Below, piece after piece: positions 48,738 through 57,191 of a DNA stretch of 64,000 bases. The stretch is from Rubricoccus marinus. GTDB taxonomy: Bacteria > Bacteroidota > Rhodothermia > Rhodothermales > Rubricoccaceae. A program made the position numbers and the translations under genes. The stretch spans positions 144,834 to 208,833 of the forward strand of contig NZ_MQWB01000001.1 of NCBI RefSeq assembly GCF_002257665.1, given 5' to 3'. Numbering within the stretch: the stretch's first letter is position 1; every line of letters starts with the position of its first letter. The notes beneath the pieces are model-generated. The model worked only from the letters and a program-made list of their open reading frames with translations, was not told the DNA's origin and did no database searches.

Positions 48738-50186
48738 ATGAGTCGACTTCCCGTTTTTGCCACGCTCCTCGCAGCGTTTCTACTCGCCCCCGCATCCCTC
48801 GCGCAGATCCGAGCCGTCGAGGCCTTCCCCGGGATCCGGTTCGATTTCCCCGTTGAGGTGGCCGTCGCGCCCGGCCAGCCCGAGCGGCTGTACGTCGTGG
48901 AAAAGGGGGAGGGGAGCACGTCGCCCGAGGCGCCCTCGCGCATCCTCTCCATCGCGCCGGGCGAGACCGAGCCGACGGTTTTTCTGGACCTGACGGACGT
49001 GGCGTGGCCGGGCGCGGAAGCGGGGCTTTTGGGACTCGCCTTCCACCCGGACTACGCGAGCAACGGACGCTTTTTCGTCTACTACGGCGCCAGAGGCGTG
49101 CAGCGGACAGTGTTGGCGGAGTACCGCCGCTCGGCGCGCGATCCGCTCGTGGCAGACCCCGATGACCCCGTCGTCCTCTTGGAGGTGGAGCAGCCGCTGA
49201 CGATCCACAACGGCGGCAAGATCAAGTTCGGCCCCGACGGATTCCTGTACGTCGCCTACGGCGACGGGCGCGGCCCGGGCGACGTGGACGGCAACGGCCA
49301 GAACCTCGCGACGCTGCTGGGCTCGCTCGTCCGCATCGACGTGGACGGCACGACGGGGAGCCTGCCCTACCGCATCCCGGCGGACAACCCCTTTCTCGAT
49401 GTGAGCGGCGCCCGCCCCGAGATCTACGCCAGAGGCTTCCGCAGCCCGTGGAAGTTCACCTTCGACGCTGAGACTGGCGACCTCTGGTTGGGCGACGTAG
49501 GCGAGACCGACTGGGAGGAGATCAACGTCGTGGAGGCCGGCGGCAACTACGGCTGGGGCGAGATGGAAGGCTTCCAGTGCTTCGTGGACGACTGCGACCC
49601 AGACAAATACGACCTCCCGCTCTACGCCTACCCGCACACCGCCGAGACCACGGGCGGGCTCTCCATCACGGGCGGCTTCGTCTACCGCGGCACCGCGCTG
49701 GCCGGCCTGCAAGGCCGCTACCTCTTCGCGGACTTCGTCTTCCCCCGCCTGTGGGCGCTTCTCGACGACGCCTCTGGCGCCGACGTGATCCTCAACACCG
49801 TGCCCAACATCGCGTCCATCAACGCCGACGCCTCGGGCGAGGTGCTGCTGACCTCGTTTACCGAGGGCAAGATCTACAAGGTGGTCCAGGGGCCTCTGGC
49901 GAACGGCCCCGGCGCAACCGACGCCGCGCCGACGCTCGCGCTCCGGGGCGCCAACCCGGTCCGGAGCCGCGCGCGCCTCGCCATTGGCGCGGCGGCAGGC
50001 ACGAGCGTGCGCGTCACGGCGTTCGACGCCAGAGGCCGCGAGCTCGCGGTTGTCTACGACGGCGCCGTCTCGGCAGGCGATCTTGAGGTCGAACTCGACG
50101 CCAGCGGCTTCGCGCCCGGCGCCGTCTTCGTCCGCTTGGACGCGGCCTCGGGCCGCGTTGTCCTCCCGCTTACTGTGGTCCGCTAG
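48738..50186 (+). CDS. PQQ-type soluble sugar dehydrogenase with T9SS sorting domain (copy 2)
   Basis: A 482-residue paralogue of the preceding enzyme with signal MSRLPVFATLLAAFLLAPASLAQ. It conserves GAEAGLLGLAFHPDYASNGRFFVYY, IHNGGKIKFGPDGFLYVAYGDG, GFRSPWKFTFDAETGDLWLGDVGETDWEEIN and NYGWGEMEGFQCF. The DCDPD segment may bind calcium. A type A sorting domain (LRGANPVRSRARLAIG to LTVVR) ends the protein. The 18-nt gap to copy 1 and 19-nt gap to the next gene suggest a three-gene unit of surface-exported redox proteins. Substrates and the cofactor are inferred from the family. Confidence 0.9.
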   Translation: MSRLPVFATLLAAFLLAPASLAQIRAVEAFPGIRFDFPVEVAVAPGQPERLYVVEKGEGSTSPEAPSRILSIAPGETEPTVFLDLTDVAWPGAEAGLLGLAFHPDYASNGRFFVYYGARGVQRTVLAEYRRSARDPLVADPDDPVVLLEVEQPLTIHNGGKIKFGPDGFLYVAYGDGRGPGDVDGNGQNLATLLGSLVRIDVDGTTGSLPYRIPADNPFLDVSGARPEIYARGFRSPWKFTFDAETGDLWLGDVGETDWEEINVVEAGGNYGWGEMEGFQCFVDDCDPDKYDLPLYAYPHTAETTGGLSITGGFVYRGTALAGLQGRYLFADFVFPRLWALLDDASGADVILNTVPNIASINADASGEVLLTSFTEGKIYKVVQGPLANGPGATDAAPTLALRGANPVRSRARLAIGAAAGTSVRVTAFDARGRELAVVYDGAVSAGDLEVELDASGFAPGAVFVRLDAASGRVVLPLTVVR

Positions 50187-50205
50187 GCCACCCTCCCACC
50201 CGCCG

Positions 50206-51048
50206 ATGATCGTCAGGACGCTCGCCACTCTTACCGTCCTTGCCCTGCCGCTTCTGGCGCTGACGTACCCGTACGGCGCGCCGTCGGGCTTCGACGGCTT
50301 CGACGGCACCTCTTGCGCCACCTGCCACCGCACGCCGGACGGGGACGCGAACACGAACGTGGGCACGGGCTCGGTCTCCATCACCGCGCCCGACGTGTAC
50401 GTGGCCGGTCAGCCTCTGGCGATCACCGTGGCCGTGGTGAACACGACCGAGGCGGCGCCGGGCGGCTCGGGACGGCTCCAAGGCTTCCAGGTCTCCGTCC
50501 GTGACGCCAGCGGCACGCCCGTCGGCAGCTTCGACCTCCGGGGCTCGTCGGCGATTCAGTTCGCGGATGGGAACACGAACTACGTCACGCACACGACGGC
50601 GGGCAACCAGCAGTCCTCGTGGACCTTTGACTGGACGCCGCCCGCGGGCACGCCGCCCCAGGCCGTCACGGTCTACGCGGCGGCCAACGCCGCGAACGGA
50701 AACAGCAGCCTGACCGGGGACTACATCTATACCGCGCAGAAGGCCCTGGCGTTGGCCACGGCTGGCGAGCCTGGGCCAGACGAGAGCGCCGTCCAGCTCG
50801 GTGCCGTCTCGCCGCAGCCCGTGCGAGGCCAGGCCCGCGCGCGGCTTACGCTGAGCGAGCCTGGAGACGTGCGCGCGCGGCTTGTGGACGGCCTCGGCCG
50901 CACCGTCCGCGATCTCGCCAGAGGCGCCTATCCCGCCGGTGAGTCCCTGCTCGACGTCGACGCCAGCGGCCTCCCGTCGGGTGTGTACTTCCTCGTCGTG
51001 GACACGCCGCAGGGGCGCCGGACGGGGCGCGTTGTCGTCGCGCGCTGA
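50206..51048 (+). CDS. Choice-of-anchor V type protein with CxxCH motif and T9SS sorting domain
   Basis: A 280-residue exported protein. ATG 50206 gives the signal MIVRTLATLTVLALPLLALTYPYG. Right after it, GFDGTSCATCHRTPDGD carries one CxxCH, the haem c attachment signature, which is also the hallmark of the choice-of-anchor V domain (about 25-180). Residues about 195-280 (LGAVSPQPVRGQARARL to GRVVVAR) form a type A sorting domain. It follows the two sugar dehydrogenases closely. A single covalently bound haem could accept their electrons; this is inference, and the CxxCH may not bind haem. Confidence 0.8.
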   Translation: MIVRTLATLTVLALPLLALTYPYGAPSGFDGFDGTSCATCHRTPDGDANTNVGTGSVSITAPDVYVAGQPLAITVAVVNTTEAAPGGSGRLQGFQVSVRDASGTPVGSFDLRGSSAIQFADGNTNYVTHTTAGNQQSSWTFDWTPPAGTPPQAVTVYAAANAANGNSSLTGDYIYTAQKALALATAGEPGPDESAVQLGAVSPQPVRGQARARLTLSEPGDVRARLVDGLGRTVRDLARGAYPAGESLLDVDASGLPSGVYFLVVDTPQGRRTGRVVVAR

Positions 51049-51216
51049 GCAGGGGCGTAGGGCCTCTGGCGTAGAGAAAACGCGGGGCGGCCGAGTTAGG
51101 AGCGACAAAAAGGGGTGGCAGAAGCCCGTTCGGACGCGCGAGCGTTCCTAGGATGCGCGTTGATTTGCCTGCACACCTGAGGGCGCGATACCGGAACTGC
51201 CCCCTCAACCTGTACC

Positions 51217-53475
51217 GTGTCGCTACCCCACCATTCCGCGCTCGACGTCGCGCTTCGTCAGTCGGCTGCCCTGCTCCAATCGCGAGGGCTGTACGTCCTC
51301 CGCCTCGAACTCGACGGCCACGTGCAGGCCGTCGCGAGTACAGGGGAGTCCCTGACGCAAGACGCGATGCAGGTGGCCCTCGCCGCCCTCGTGGACGATG
51401 GGGAGCTCTCCGTCGTTGGGGCCACTATTGGCGTGGATGTCCCGCACGTGGAGGCGGTGTGGCTCGGGGACGAGCGGCACGCCCTCCTCGCGCTTTGCGA
51501 CGCGCCCATCGGCGACTGGCACCTCTCGGAGGCCGGGGCTCTCGTTTCGGCGCTGATCTACGCGGAGTACAAGGGCGTAGAGCTGGACCACGCGCGCTTC
51601 CTCCGCGCGCTGACAGCGGACCCCGCGCCGCTGGACGAGCGGCTCCACAACGCGCTCACGCGAGCGTCGTCCCTCCTGGGGCTCGAAGCGGCCGTGTTCC
51701 TCTGCGTCGAGTCCGAGGAGTGGAACGTGGAATCCGTGCACGACCCCGGCGGCATCGTCAACCACGGGCGGCTGCTGGCCTCTGGCGCACTGGCGTCCAT
51801 CACGTTCCGCGCCAGCGGCTCGGTCGGCATTCACGATGTCGCGGCCTCGGCGTTCGCAGCGCCGGGCGAGGTGGGCGCGTTCCTGGGGGCGCCGATTGTA
51901 GCGGGAGGGCAAGGCCTCGGCGTGCTCGCGTTCCTGGGCCGAGAGGCGCGGCCGGAGCCGTTCGGGCCGCCCGCGCGGGAGCTGGTGGAAACGCTGGCGC
52001 GATGGGCCGGAGCCGCCCTCGGCGGGCGGGCCTCGGCGCAACGCCTGGCCGAGCAGGAGGCGACGCTCTCGCGGCTGTTCTACGCCTCGCCGTACCCCGT
52101 CGGCGTGGCCGAATGGCGGACGGCCCCTGGCGAGCCCGACGACCTCGAACTCGTGGAGGCCAACGAGTCCGCCGTTCGGATGCTAGGCGCCGGCCCTGGC
52201 GACACGTTTTCCGAGGTGCTCCCGCCAGCGGCCGTCCGGCTCTGGACCGGCGCCTGCCGCCGCGCCACCGTGGACGAGAGCGTGCAGCGATTCCGCGCGG
52301 ACCTGGTGCCGCCGGGCGAGACCGAGGCCCGCCGCTACCGCGTCTCGCTCTCGCTCATCACCGCACCGACGCCCGAGCGGCCCGGCCGCGTCACCTTTCT
52401 CGCCGAGGACGTGACGGCGCGCCGCCACATCCGCGACAACCTGCACGGGCGCGAATCCCAACTCCGCATCGTCCTGGAGCACGCGCCTATTCTGCTGTTC
52501 GAGCTGGACGAGGCGGGGCACTTCGTGTTCTGCGAGGGCCGCGCGCTCGCGCTTTCGGGCATCCGCTCCGAGGACCTGATCGGCGTTTCCGCCGTGGAGC
52601 GTTACCGGAACCACCCGGAGACGATGCAAGGGTTCAACCGCGTGCTCTCCGGCCAGGCGAGTTCGTGGACGCTCACGCTCGGCTCCCGCGAGTTCGAGGT
52701 CTACGCCGAGCCCTCCCGGGACCGCGACAACGCGATCTCGGGCGCCAGAGGCGTCGCCGTGGATGTGACCGAGCGCCGCAACGCAGAGCGGATCGCCGCC
52801 CGCGCGAGCGAGGAGGCCGCCGACGACGCACGCCACAGCGCCGACCTCGTCTCGCTGCTCAGCCACGGCCTGCGCGTGCCTCTGGCGACAGTCCTGGGCT
52901 ACGCGGACCTGATGGAGGACGAGGACGGGGAGGCCGCCGAGGCCGCGGGCGCCATCACGCGCGCCGCGCAGGAGATCCTCGACACGCTGGACGGATTCCT
53001 GGACCTCACGCAGCTTTCTGCCCTCCGCACCGTCGCGCCCCGCCCAACGGGGACGACGGGCCTAGAGGCGACCGTGAACCGCGCCGTGGCCGAAGGCGCC
53101 TCTGGCGTGCCGGTCTCGGTAGAGGTGGTGCCGTTGGAGACGCCGATCCTGCTGGACCTCAGCCTCTTCGGCGCCGTCATCAGCCGCGTGGCCGAGCTTG
53201 CCGAAGGCTCGCTAGAGGTGAGCGCCGAGGCGGCCGGTGCGCACCTCTTCGTCCGGCTCTTCTCGCCCGGCCTGGCCTCCCGCCTGGGAGGCGACTCGCT
53301 GGACACCGCCTATGTGCATCACGCCGTCGCGGCGCTGGACGCCGAACTCGCGCTGGGCGCCGACGGCAGCGTCGGCATCGGCGTGCCTGTCCTGCCGGCG
53401 CCGATCGTCCACCTGGCCACGGCGCCTTCGGGCGACGGCTCGTTGCGCGCGGCGGAGCTGATCACGAGGCTCTGA
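51217..53475 (+). CDS. GAF/PAS sensor protein with degenerate histidine kinase core
   Basis: A 752-residue cytoplasmic sensor with no membrane helix. GTG 51217 gives MSLPHHSALDVALRQSAALLQ. Residues about 145-275 look like a GAF domain, about 280-400 and 410-520 like two PAS domains (ILFELDEAGHFVFCEGRALALSGI and VAVDVTERR). Near 548 LLSHGLRVPLATVLGYADLMED matches the histidine kinase H-box with the usual E replaced by G (HGLR). After the dimerisation helices the ATP-binding part is short and lacks the N, DxGxG and GxGLGL boxes. It may therefore be a pseudokinase that scaffolds or regulates another kinase. No response regulator is adjacent. Confidence 0.78.
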   Translation: MSLPHHSALDVALRQSAALLQSRGLYVLRLELDGHVQAVASTGESLTQDAMQVALAALVDDGELSVVGATIGVDVPHVEAVWLGDERHALLALCDAPIGDWHLSEAGALVSALIYAEYKGVELDHARFLRALTADPAPLDERLHNALTRASSLLGLEAAVFLCVESEEWNVESVHDPGGIVNHGRLLASGALASITFRASGSVGIHDVAASAFAAPGEVGAFLGAPIVAGGQGLGVLAFLGREARPEPFGPPARELVETLARWAGAALGGRASAQRLAEQEATLSRLFYASPYPVGVAEWRTAPGEPDDLELVEANESAVRMLGAGPGDTFSEVLPPAAVRLWTGACRRATVDESVQRFRADLVPPGETEARRYRVSLSLITAPTPERPGRVTFLAEDVTARRHIRDNLHGRESQLRIVLEHAPILLFELDEAGHFVFCEGRALALSGIRSEDLIGVSAVERYRNHPETMQGFNRVLSGQASSWTLTLGSREFEVYAEPSRDRDNAISGARGVAVDVTERRNAERIAARASEEAADDARHSADLVSLLSHGLRVPLATVLGYADLMEDEDGEAAEAAGAITRAAQEILDTLDGFLDLTQLSALRTVAPRPTGTTGLEATVNRAVAEGASGVPVSVEVVPLETPILLDLSLFGAVISRVAELAEGSLEVSAEAAGAHLFVRLFSPGLASRLGGDSLDTAYVHHAVAALDAELALGADGSVGIGVPVLPAPIVHLATAPSGDGSLRAAELITRL

Positions 53476-53521
53476 TCCCGCCTCTGGCGCCACGGGTCGA
53501 AGCCGAGCGCCAGAGGCCGCG

Positions 53522-55177
53522 CTACCGCGTTTTGACGGCCGTGAACGTCTCGGCGAACCCCGCGCCCTCTACGCGGACGACGTACACGCCCGGCGCGAGG
53601 CCGCGCCCGATCTCGACCCGCGCCTCTGGCGTCTCCGCGTCCGAGACCGAGAGCCGGCGGCCGAGCGCATCATAGACGCTCACCTGGACGGCCGTGTTGG
53701 CGGGCGCCTGGATCAGGATCGTGGTCGCTTCGCGAAACGGGTTGGGGCGCGGGCGGCTCACCGCCAGAGGCCTCTGGCGAGGCTCGAAGCCCTCCACGCG
53801 GCTGGGTTCAAACGCGCCAGATGCCTGCGCGGCGAGAACGCGGCGGGCGTCAGAGCGGAGGTGGGTAATGGAGTCGAAGCGGTCGGTGCCCTGCGCGTAG
53901 ACGAGGGCGAAGGTGACTGATGTAGAGCTATCGGGGAGTAGCCGGAATGGGCCGCTGCCGGGGATGCCGCGGCGGTCTCCAGCGGGGATTGGGGTGCCCG
54001 CCCCGTCTGCGTTGACCTCGCTCCATCCCTCGCCGCTTACGGGATCACCTGCGTACAGAAACCGAGTCCTGGGGTATTGGGCGGGTTGCCGATATCCGTT
54101 GCCGTTCGCGCGCATAACGCTTCCGTCCCCCCATCTCCCCTGCAGGTAGTTGTAGAACTGGAAGACTCCGTCTGGGTCGCCCGATGTGCAGTGTGGGCAG
54201 GTAAGCGCGTAGAGGGCCGAGCCAGTCAGGCCGAGCGGCTCCCCAGGCTCGTCCACCGTACCGTCTCCATCGTCATCGCGCCCGTTCGCTAACCCCACAG
54301 GGCCTCTGGCGACCACGACCCCGTGGGCCGGGGGAGCGCCATTGAAAAAGGGGTCGGTATCGGTGCCGTTGTAGACGTACAGCATCTGCGCCGTCGTGTC
54401 CGTCCCGATACGATCATTGGTCCTCTCGCCAATATCAAAGTCGTGGTGGAGGCCGACGTACGCACTGTCGAGCGGCGTGCCGTTGCGGTTCGTGATCGTG
54501 AAGCGGTAGAACGTCTCGTCCCGGAACGGGGAGGTACGGATCGCGAACGCTTCAGCCGCTACATCCACTCCGGCAGCCGTTTCGCCAAAGGGGGTGCCCG
54601 AAGCCATGTCGGTCATCGCCCAGAAGGCCATCACGTCGCCTCGGATCGCGGGCTGGTCGCCCGCTTCGAGGTCGTAGTTGCCCGCGATGCCGTCGCCGTC
54701 CAAGACGGGCGCGCCGAGGTGCACCGGCCACTCCGCCAAGTCGGCCTCTGGCGTCGCACCGGCGTAGTACGCCGCGATGTCATCGCGGGAGACCACCCAG
54801 ATTCTGTCCGCCTCCGCGCACGCGGTGGAGTCCGGTGGGACGTGGTCGGCGCCCGTCTGGCCTGGCCGAAACACGAAGTTGGTGTAGCGCGCAGCGGACG
54901 CGCGGATGTCGCCGCCGACCTTCCCGCCGAGCCACAGGGTGGACGCGAAAACGGGCGAGCGCGGCTGCCCGTTCAGCGCGTTCTCTCCGAGCGGTGTCAC
55001 GTAGCCGCTGCCGTCGGTCGTCTGGTTGCCGTAGAAGAGGTTGCCGTTGGTGAACAGCGCCGCCTCCACGTCCACGCCGCGCAGCCGCGCCTCGGCGGTG
55101 CCTAGCGCGCACGTCTGCGCGCCAGAGGCCATCGCGGGGAGCGCGAACAGCGCGAGGAAGAGGGCGGCCCGGAGCAT
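53522..55177 (-). CDS. Large exported protein with T9SS sorting domain
   Basis: A 551-residue exported protein, signal MLRAALFLALFALPAMASGAQ. The body has features common to large Bacteroidota surface proteins: ASTLWLGGKVGGDIRASAARYTNF near residue 85, YRFTITNRNGTPLDSAYVGLHHDFDIG near 235 and an acidic DDDGDGTVDEPGE loop near 315 likely to bind calcium. A type A sorting domain starts at SRPRPNPFREATTI (about 470). Function unknown. TAGACTTG (55207 to 55200), 23 nt before the start, may be its promoter box. Confidence 0.75.
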   Translation of the reverse strand: MLRAALFLALFALPAMASGAQTCALGTAEARLRGVDVEAALFTNGNLFYGNQTTDGSGYVTPLGENALNGQPRSPVFASTLWLGGKVGGDIRASAARYTNFVFRPGQTGADHVPPDSTACAEADRIWVVSRDDIAAYYAGATPEADLAEWPVHLGAPVLDGDGIAGNYDLEAGDQPAIRGDVMAFWAMTDMASGTPFGETAAGVDVAAEAFAIRTSPFRDETFYRFTITNRNGTPLDSAYVGLHHDFDIGERTNDRIGTDTTAQMLYVYNGTDTDPFFNGAPPAHGVVVARGPVGLANGRDDDGDGTVDEPGEPLGLTGSALYALTCPHCTSGDPDGVFQFYNYLQGRWGDGSVMRANGNGYRQPAQYPRTRFLYAGDPVSGEGWSEVNADGAGTPIPAGDRRGIPGSGPFRLLPDSSTSVTFALVYAQGTDRFDSITHLRSDARRVLAAQASGAFEPSRVEGFEPRQRPLAVSRPRPNPFREATTILIQAPANTAVQVSVYDALGRRLSVSDAETPEARVEIGRGLAPGVYVVRVEGAGFAETFTAVKTR

Positions 55178-55298
55178 GAGATGCAGAGAGATGCTTGTGC
55201 AAGTCTAGCCCCCCCCGGCCTCTGGCGGCAAGGCACGCGGGCGCGCCTCTGGCGTGCGGGTGAAGGCGGCGCGATGGACTCCGCCAGAGGCCCCGCGC

Positions 55299-55306
55299 TA
55301 GGTTCT
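55299..55306 (+). promoter_or_regulatory. Candidate -7 box TAGGTTCT
   Basis: TAGGTTCT lies 22 nt before the GTG start of the 149-residue gene, in the position and form of the other TAnnTT boxes in the window. Confidence 0.4.
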
Positions 55307-55328
55307 GGGCGGTCTCCCCGCTGCGCAC

Positions 55329-55778
55329 GTGTCTACTCCTCCCATGTTCGTCCCCGAGTACAACAAGCCCGACAGCCCGGGCATCCACATGGGCTTCGAC
55401 AACACCGTCGCGATCTACCAGGTCGTGGCGCCAGAGGACACGTTCGAGGCGGCGGCGACCGAGGCGGTGGACTTCCTCCGCGAGGCAGAGCAGCGCTTCC
55501 CCGGCTGGCCCCGCGTGTTCTACCTCGACGTGGCCGGCCACGACGGCGACGCGGGCGGCTTCGACCCCGACTTCTACGAGTTCCAGCAGGAGTTCTTCTT
55601 CAGCGTCCTCGCCCCGTTCATCTCCGCCGCCGAGATGCCGCTCACGGGCGGGCTCGTGAACCCGGAGCCGCAGCGGAACGACGTCCCGGACGCGCTGCGG
55701 TTCGGGGAGGACGTGCGGCCGCACGCGGGGCAGGTGGTGCCGGACCACGGCGGCACGCCCACCGGCGACGGCGCCTGA
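55329..55778 (+). CDS. Hypothetical protein, 149 residues
   Basis: A small acidic soluble protein with no signal peptide. GTG 55329 (MSTPPMFVPEYNKPDSPGIHMGFDNT) or ATG 55344 (MFVPEYNK) could be the start. The core is aromatic and acidic (DPDFYEFQQEFFFSVLAPFISAAEMPLTGGL), and the last 20 residues look disordered. No family is recognised. The gene is monocistronic, with a promoter box before it and a strong hairpin after it, so it is probably expressed. Confidence 0.65.
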   Translation: MSTPPMFVPEYNKPDSPGIHMGFDNTVAIYQVVAPEDTFEAAATEAVDFLREAEQRFPGWPRVFYLDVAGHDGDAGGFDPDFYEFQQEFFFSVLAPFISAAEMPLTGGLVNPEPQRNDVPDALRFGEDVRPHAGQVVPDHGGTPTGDGA

Positions 55779-55804
55779 GCCTCTTGCGCCAGAGGCCCCA
55801 ACAG

Positions 55805-55841
55805 ACCGCGCCCCGCCCGGAGTCTCCAGGCGGGGCGCGGT
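55805..55841. terminator. Bidirectional hairpin between convergent genes
   Basis: ACCGCGCCCCGCC (55805-55817) pairs perfectly with GGCGGGGCGCGGT (55829-55841). There is no T-run on the plus side, but the 13-bp stem is very stable and lies exactly between the two stop codons. Confidence 0.6.
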
Positions 55842-55866
55842 GCGTAAACAGACGGCTCGCCAGAGG

Positions 55867-56802
55867 CTAGCGCGGGTCCTGCTTCGCGGCCTCGATGGCC
55901 GAGACGAACACGTCCATCGGCTGGTTGCCGTTGACGAAGCGGCCGTTGACGAAGAAGCCCGGCGTGCCGCGCACCCCGTACTCCTCGCCGAGAGCCATCT
56001 GCGTGTCCACGCCAGAGGCCGCGGCCTGATAGGTGCTAGAGCTTTCGTCAGTCGCGCAGGTGCTCCACGCGGCCATGTCGATGCCGGAGCCCGCGAGCGC
56101 GGCGCGAGACTTCGCGATGACGTTGCCGGTGTTGATGGCGCTCTGCTCGTCGAAGTAGAGGTCGTGCAGCGTCCAGAAGGCGTCGTTGTTCTGCTCGGCG
56201 GCGCACGAGGACGCGATGGCGGCCGGGCGCGCCCACGGGTGGTTGCCCAGCGGGAAGTGCGCGTAGACGAGCTTCACGTCCTCGGGGTAGGCCGCGAGCA
56301 CCTGCTTGACCGTACCGGCGGCGCGGCTGCAGTAGGGGCACTGGAAGTCCGAGAACTCGACGATGGTCACGGGCGCGTCGGCGGGGCCTCTGGCGGGGAG
56401 CCCGGCGACGGAGGACGCGAGGGCGGCCGAGCGGACGCGGGCCTCCGCTTCGGCTTCCGAGTCCGCGTTGGCGCGCGCTTCAGCGAGTTCCTCGACGGAG
56501 CGGCTCACGTCGATCGGGTCGGACGCGATGAGGTACATCGCGGAGTTGTCGCGCGTGACCAGGAACGGCTGCGGCGGCTGGCCGGCGATCAGGAACGTGC
56601 CCTCGTCCATGCCGTCGGCTGCGGCCTTGAGCGTGTCGATGCGCACGTCGAGGTCGGCGACCTGCGGGAACTCGTGCTTGAGGTTGGCGATGATCTGCGC
56701 CTTGCGGTCCTCGCCGCCAGAGGCGGTTTGGCTGTTGGCGGGGCCGCAGGCGACGACGAACGTCGCGAGAAAGGCGAGGGAAAGCGCGCGGAGGGTGGGC
56801 AT
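55867..56802 (-). CDS. DsbA-family thiol oxidoreductase, lipoprotein
   Basis: A 311-residue envelope protein. ATG 56802 is preferred to the TTG just before it. The signal ends in a lipobox (FVVACG), so it is a lipoprotein. Residues about 130-311 form a DsbA-like thioredoxin fold: VTIVEFSDFQCPYCSRAAGTVKQVLAAYPEDVKLVYAHFPLG carries the CPYC active site, and GVRGTPGFFVNGRFVNG holds the cis-proline loop. The N-terminal 100 residues are an extra alpha/beta domain (LKHEFPQVADLDVRIDTLKAA). It may catalyse or proofread disulfides in the many exported proteins of this strain, but could also serve as a Na+/H+ antiporter-associated NhaA-type partner as in some fusions. Confidence 0.9.
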   Translation of the reverse strand: MPTLRALSLAFLATFVVACGPANSQTASGGEDRKAQIIANLKHEFPQVADLDVRIDTLKAAADGMDEGTFLIAGQPPQPFLVTRDNSAMYLIASDPIDVSRSVEELAEARANADSEAEAEARVRSAALASSVAGLPARGPADAPVTIVEFSDFQCPYCSRAAGTVKQVLAAYPEDVKLVYAHFPLGNHPWARPAAIASSCAAEQNNDAFWTLHDLYFDEQSAINTGNVIAKSRAALAGSGIDMAAWSTCATDESSSTYQAAASGVDTQMALGEEYGVRGTPGFFVNGRFVNGNQPMDVFVSAIEAAKQDPR

Positions 56803-57191
56803 CAACGTGTCGGGGTGGCGAAGGCGTACAGACTACGGCGGCCCGAACGAGGGGCGCTGCGAGTCTGGTGTGTGGTTTCAGCCTCTGGCGCGGTGGGCTT
56901 AAGTGGGAGGGATGAGGGATGAGGGATGAGGGATGAGGGATGAGGGATGAGGGATGAGGGATGAGGGATGAGGGATGAGGAGGGGCGCCGCCCTATTTGT
57001 TCCGCCTCTGGCGCCAGAAGCCGAGCCGGCTCACCTTCCAGTCCCCACCAGCCTGCCGCCTGCGGTGGACACGGCGCGCACCGGCCGGTAGACGCCTGGC
57101 AGCGCCAGAGGCCCGGTTTTGCCACCTACGGCTCGGTTCGCCCCGCCTTGGCACGATCTCCGCATTCACGTGGGTGCCTTCCCACACTGCC
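56803..57191. other. Spacer with minisatellite between divergent genes
   Basis: About 390 bp between the divergent DsbA-like and TPR-like lipoprotein genes. It contains the 10 x 7 bp tandem repeat at 56911-56980, an imperfect palindrome at 57004 (CCTCTGGCGCCAGAAG) and further 9-mers. No gene is convincing on either strand. Confidence 0.65.
56911..56980. repeat. Ten perfect tandem copies of GATGAGG (minisatellite)
   Basis: Seventy bases made of exactly ten uninterrupted GATGAGG units. It lies 109 bp upstream of the DsbA-like start and 212 bp upstream of the lipoprotein gene at 57192. Such perfect short-unit arrays change copy number by slippage and could alter promoter spacing for either gene. 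Confidence 0.95.

Noticed and set aside
56911-56980. CRISPR array
   Set aside because: The units are 7 bp, perfect and without spacers; it is a simple tandem repeat. No cas genes are present.
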